A stretch of 64,000 bases of DNA from assembly GCA_018660835.1 (NCBI GenBank), contig JABJJN010000020.1, positions 62,001 to 126,000 on the forward strand, in the 5' to 3' direction. Shown here piece by piece: positions 61,984 to 64,000 of the stretch. The translations under genes and the position numbers were made by a program. Position 1 is the first letter of the stretch. Every line of letters starts with the position of its first letter. The notes beneath the pieces were generated by a model. The model saw only the letters and a list, made by a program, of their open reading frames with translations, did not search any database and was not told the origin of the DNA. Source of the DNA: Gemmatimonadota bacterium. Lineage in GTDB: Bacteria > Latescibacterota > UBA2968 > UBA8231.

Positions 61984-64000
61984 TCATTTCAGCAACAACA
62001 TCCGGCGTGTGGCCATCTGCGACTGTGTCACGAGTCTGTAGAAATAGACACCCGACGCCACGCCAAGGCCGGTTGCATCCCGCCCATCCCAGCCCACCAT
62101 GTACCGGCCAGGTGCCCGTTCGCCTTGGACAAGCTGCCGCACCCGCTGACCCAGCGAATTGTAGATCGACAGGTTGACCAGACTCGCCTCGACCAACTCG
62201 AAGGGGATCGAGACCTGATGGTTGAACGGATTCGGATAACTCTGGGCGAGCTGGAACGTCGTTGGGAGGGGCTGCTCATCCTCGATCGCGGTGACAGCCG
62301 GCACCGGCGGCGTCAGGCTCACATCATCGATGTAGAGTCCGCCGTCGACATCGAGGTGAAAGTTGATTGCCGTCGTCCCTTCGACATCTTCATCTCCATG
62401 ACCGAAGCTCGCCAGCGGAATCGACACCTCTTGCCATCGCTGTTGGCTCAGGTTGACGTGACCCTCAGCGATCAGGTCAATGCGTTGGTGCTCAGCGATA
62501 CGACCCGAACCCCTCGAGCTGACGGACACGGCGAGGGCCTTGTTGTTTCGCGCTCTCGCGTTTCCCGGATGCACGGAAAAGGCCACGTTGCGCCGACATC
62601 GAGGTTGTCCGCGTTGTCCACACTTGCGCTGCTTCTGCCCCGCGGGAGGACGAAAGGTTTGATGGTCGACGGGCAGATGGAGTCCACCGGTACCCCCGGC
62701 ACCGATCGACGAACCTCCTCCCTTCGACGGACCGTTGTGACTGGTGTTGATCGTCACGCCACCCGATCCTGCGGGAGGCTGGCCAGAGTAGCAATCGGAG
62801 TAAACCGCCGTACCGACACAGGCGCGCTGGTCGACAAAGACGGAGCTGGAAATGTCGGTGTTGGTATTCCCCGGCACCGAACGGGATACGTCGAAGACGA
62901 AGCCGTCGACGTAGAACGAGCCGCCGAAGCTGCCGTCGAGACGGATCTGGTCAAGGAGTCTCACCCCCCCGGCGATGGGAACCTCGACGGACTGCCACGA
63001 TGCGGCGGACATGTCGATCTGGTTTGTCACATCGGTGGATGATCTGCCATTGATCTGCACGGTGAGTCTCGGACTGGACGATGGCGTCACCGATCCCGGG
63101 TGGAATCCGAAGGTCAACTTGCCGCCGCCCCTGACGGTCGGCGGGGTCTGAGTCGCAATCGTCATCGACCAGGGACCGTCGCTGGTGTGACGCAGCGATA
63201 CCAGTCCCAGATAGGACAGGTCCCCTGTTGTCGAGGTGCCCATCGTGTCGGCGACGCGCCAGCTCTGTGAGCTGCCATCGACGAGGACCTCCGTCAGCAG
63301 CACGCCGGCGATCTGCGACCGCAGCGAATCCTTGCCTGATCTGAAGTCCTGGCGCCGCAGGCTGAGTTGAACGTTGGACGTGTCCTGGTTAGCGGCCGCG
63401 AGCGTGTCCTGCGCATCACTCAAGCCGTTGTGGTCTCCCAGGACCGAGTCTCCCCCCGTGGCGGCAATGCTGTCAGGCGTGATACCAACGGCTTGATGAA
63501 TCCGGGCGACGGCGCTGTCGTTGGCAGCGCGCTTGGAACGCAGCGTCGGCTGAATCAGACTGTCGATGACACTCGGGATATCCTGTCCGGAGGACCGCGC
63601 CAACTGCACGGCTTGTGCACCCAGATTCAGTCCAACCAGGGCCATCTGTTCGGCCGTGTAGGCCGGATTGGTAAGCTTTACAGGAATCGGCGTTGAGAAG
63701 GGATAGGTCGCCCCACCATACACGATGTCGTAGTCAAGAGTCGCCAGCGCCGCCTCGCCGTCCTGGGTGATATGCTGCAGGCTGCCGCTGACCGCAGCCG
63801 AGTGAATGACAATCGACGTGGCGATCTCGCGATAGATGGCCAGCAGGTTGTCGACGAAGGAGATGGCCGCATGAGCGTCATCTGATGCGTGTTGCGCCGC
63901 ATCGAGCACAAGCAGGGCAGCGTGTTTCTCCAGCAGCAAAGGTGTCACGGTCGGGTCCAGGCTATCTGGCACGGTGCTGATCACCGCGTCCTGTGCTGTC
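61984..64000 (-). CDS. Partial secreted protein with FlgD-like C-terminal domain
   Basis: The frame is open past a GTG at 63984 to the window edge with no stop, so the 5' end is missing. The visible ~670 residues hold an N-terminal Ala/Asp-rich helical part, beta-sandwich domains (LTFGFHPGSVTPS, VEVPIAGGVRLLDQIRLDGS and LIAEGHVNLSQQRWQEVSIP, each ending FYVDGFVFDVS or LYIDDVSL, like CBM-type jelly rolls) and a C-terminal FlgD-like domain (LAQSYPNPFNHQVS, IYNSLGQRVRQLV, VASGVYFYRLVT, ATRRMLLLK). The tail type is the usual sorting/anchoring module in FCB-group secreted proteins. A Gly/Arg-rich linker lies at ~400-480. Confidence 0.7.
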   Translation of the reverse strand, partial: TAQDAVISTVPDSLDPTVTPLLLEKHAALLVLDAAQHASDDAHAAISFVDNLLAIYREIATSIVIHSAAVSGSLQHITQDGEAALATLDYDIVYGGATYPFSTPIPVKLTNPAYTAEQMALVGLNLGAQAVQLARSSGQDIPSVIDSLIQPTLRSKRAANDSAVARIHQAVGITPDSIAATGGDSVLGDHNGLSDAQDTLAAANQDTSNVQLSLRRQDFRSGKDSLRSQIAGVLLTEVLVDGSSQSWRVADTMGTSTTGDLSYLGLVSLRHTSDGPWSMTIATQTPPTVRGGGKLTFGFHPGSVTPSSSPRLTVQINGRSSTDVTNQIDMSAASWQSVEVPIAGGVRLLDQIRLDGSFGGSFYVDGFVFDVSRSVPGNTNTDISSSVFVDQRACVGTAVYSDCYSGQPPAGSGGVTINTSHNGPSKGGGSSIGAGGTGGLHLPVDHQTFRPPAGQKQRKCGQRGQPRCRRNVAFSVHPGNARARNNKALAVSVSSRGSGRIAEHQRIDLIAEGHVNLSQQRWQEVSIPLASFGHGDEDVEGTTAINFHLDVDGGLYIDDVSLTPPVPAVTAIEDEQPLPTTFQLAQSYPNPFNHQVSIPFELVEASLVNLSIYNSLGQRVRQLVQGERAPGRYMVGWDGRDATGLGVASGVYFYRLVTQSQMATRRMLLLK

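Noticed and set aside
62480..62700. Possible frameshift in the FlgD-tailed protein where the sequence becomes Arg/Gly-rich
   Set aside because: The frame resumes sensible beta-domain sequence without a stop; other frames are not clearly better, so a linker is the simpler reading.

Overview
This 64 kb window carries about 50 protein genes and no recognisable rRNA, tRNA, IS element, prophage or CRISPR array. It reads as chromosome of an uncultured Gram-negative heterotroph. The features pointing there are lipoproteins with lipoboxes, secreted proteins with FlgD-like/T9SS-like Ig domains and 'YPNPFN' motifs, paralogous DUF2911 proteins, phytanoyl-CoA dioxygenase-like, uroporphyrinogen-decarboxylase-like, DUF4091, sulfatase and M55/M14 families, and bacillithiol genes. 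That mix is typical of FCB-related lineages such as Latescibacterota, with Poribacteria-like traits; the placement is inference.

Layout. (1) 1-9.2 kb: the edge of a glycosidase-like propeller gene, then a tight minus-strand operon with a sodium:solute symporter, a compact BshC-like protein, BshB1, BshA, a DUF2911 protein and an amidohydrolase-DUF2911 fusion. A DUF2911-TPR gene, a small lipoprotein and a miniature FliF/YscJ-like membrane protein lie next to it. (2) 9.2-17.8 kb: a sugar-catabolic block with an enolase-superfamily enzyme, Kelch propeller, alpha/beta esterase, BNR sialidase, Tat-exported class V aminotransferase and GH95 fucosidase. (3) 17.9-24.2 kb: a respiratory operon with a 50-aa single-span subunit, a CuA subunit II, and a B-family heme-copper subunit I whose active-site Tyr is replaced by Gln (as in eNOR-type NO reductases). 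It continues with SCO and a cytochrome b / 2x[4Fe-4S] / MvhD-like fusion. A diheme cytochrome c is divergent across a perfect 14-bp-arm palindrome. (4) 24.3-34.0 kb: an apparently undescribed signalling operon of three paralogous lipoproteins, an AAA/TPR protein and a pseudokinase-AAA-TPR protein, divergent from a histidine kinase/response regulator pair. (5) 34-45.6 kb: URO-D-like enzymes, a secreted double-FGE/PKD/FlgD protein, a deiodinase-like selenoprotein with an in-frame UGA and a SECIS-like hairpin, DUF1207, M14 peptidase, EEP nuclease and SET protein. (6) 45.6-64 kb: a frameshifted DUF4091/GH123-like gene, sulfatase, M55 aminopeptidase, epimerase, beta-helix protein, tandem PhyH protein, a large secreted metzincin, a lactonase-fold gene coupled to a conserved unknown, a deacetylase-like protein and a partial FlgD-tailed secreted protein.

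The strongest leads are the selenocysteine deiodinase homologue (38.6-39.2 kb), the Gln-substituted heme-copper enzyme with its cytochrome b/ferredoxin/MvhD fusion partner (17.9-23.5 kb), and the lipoprotein/AAA/pseudokinase operon (24.3-32 kb).
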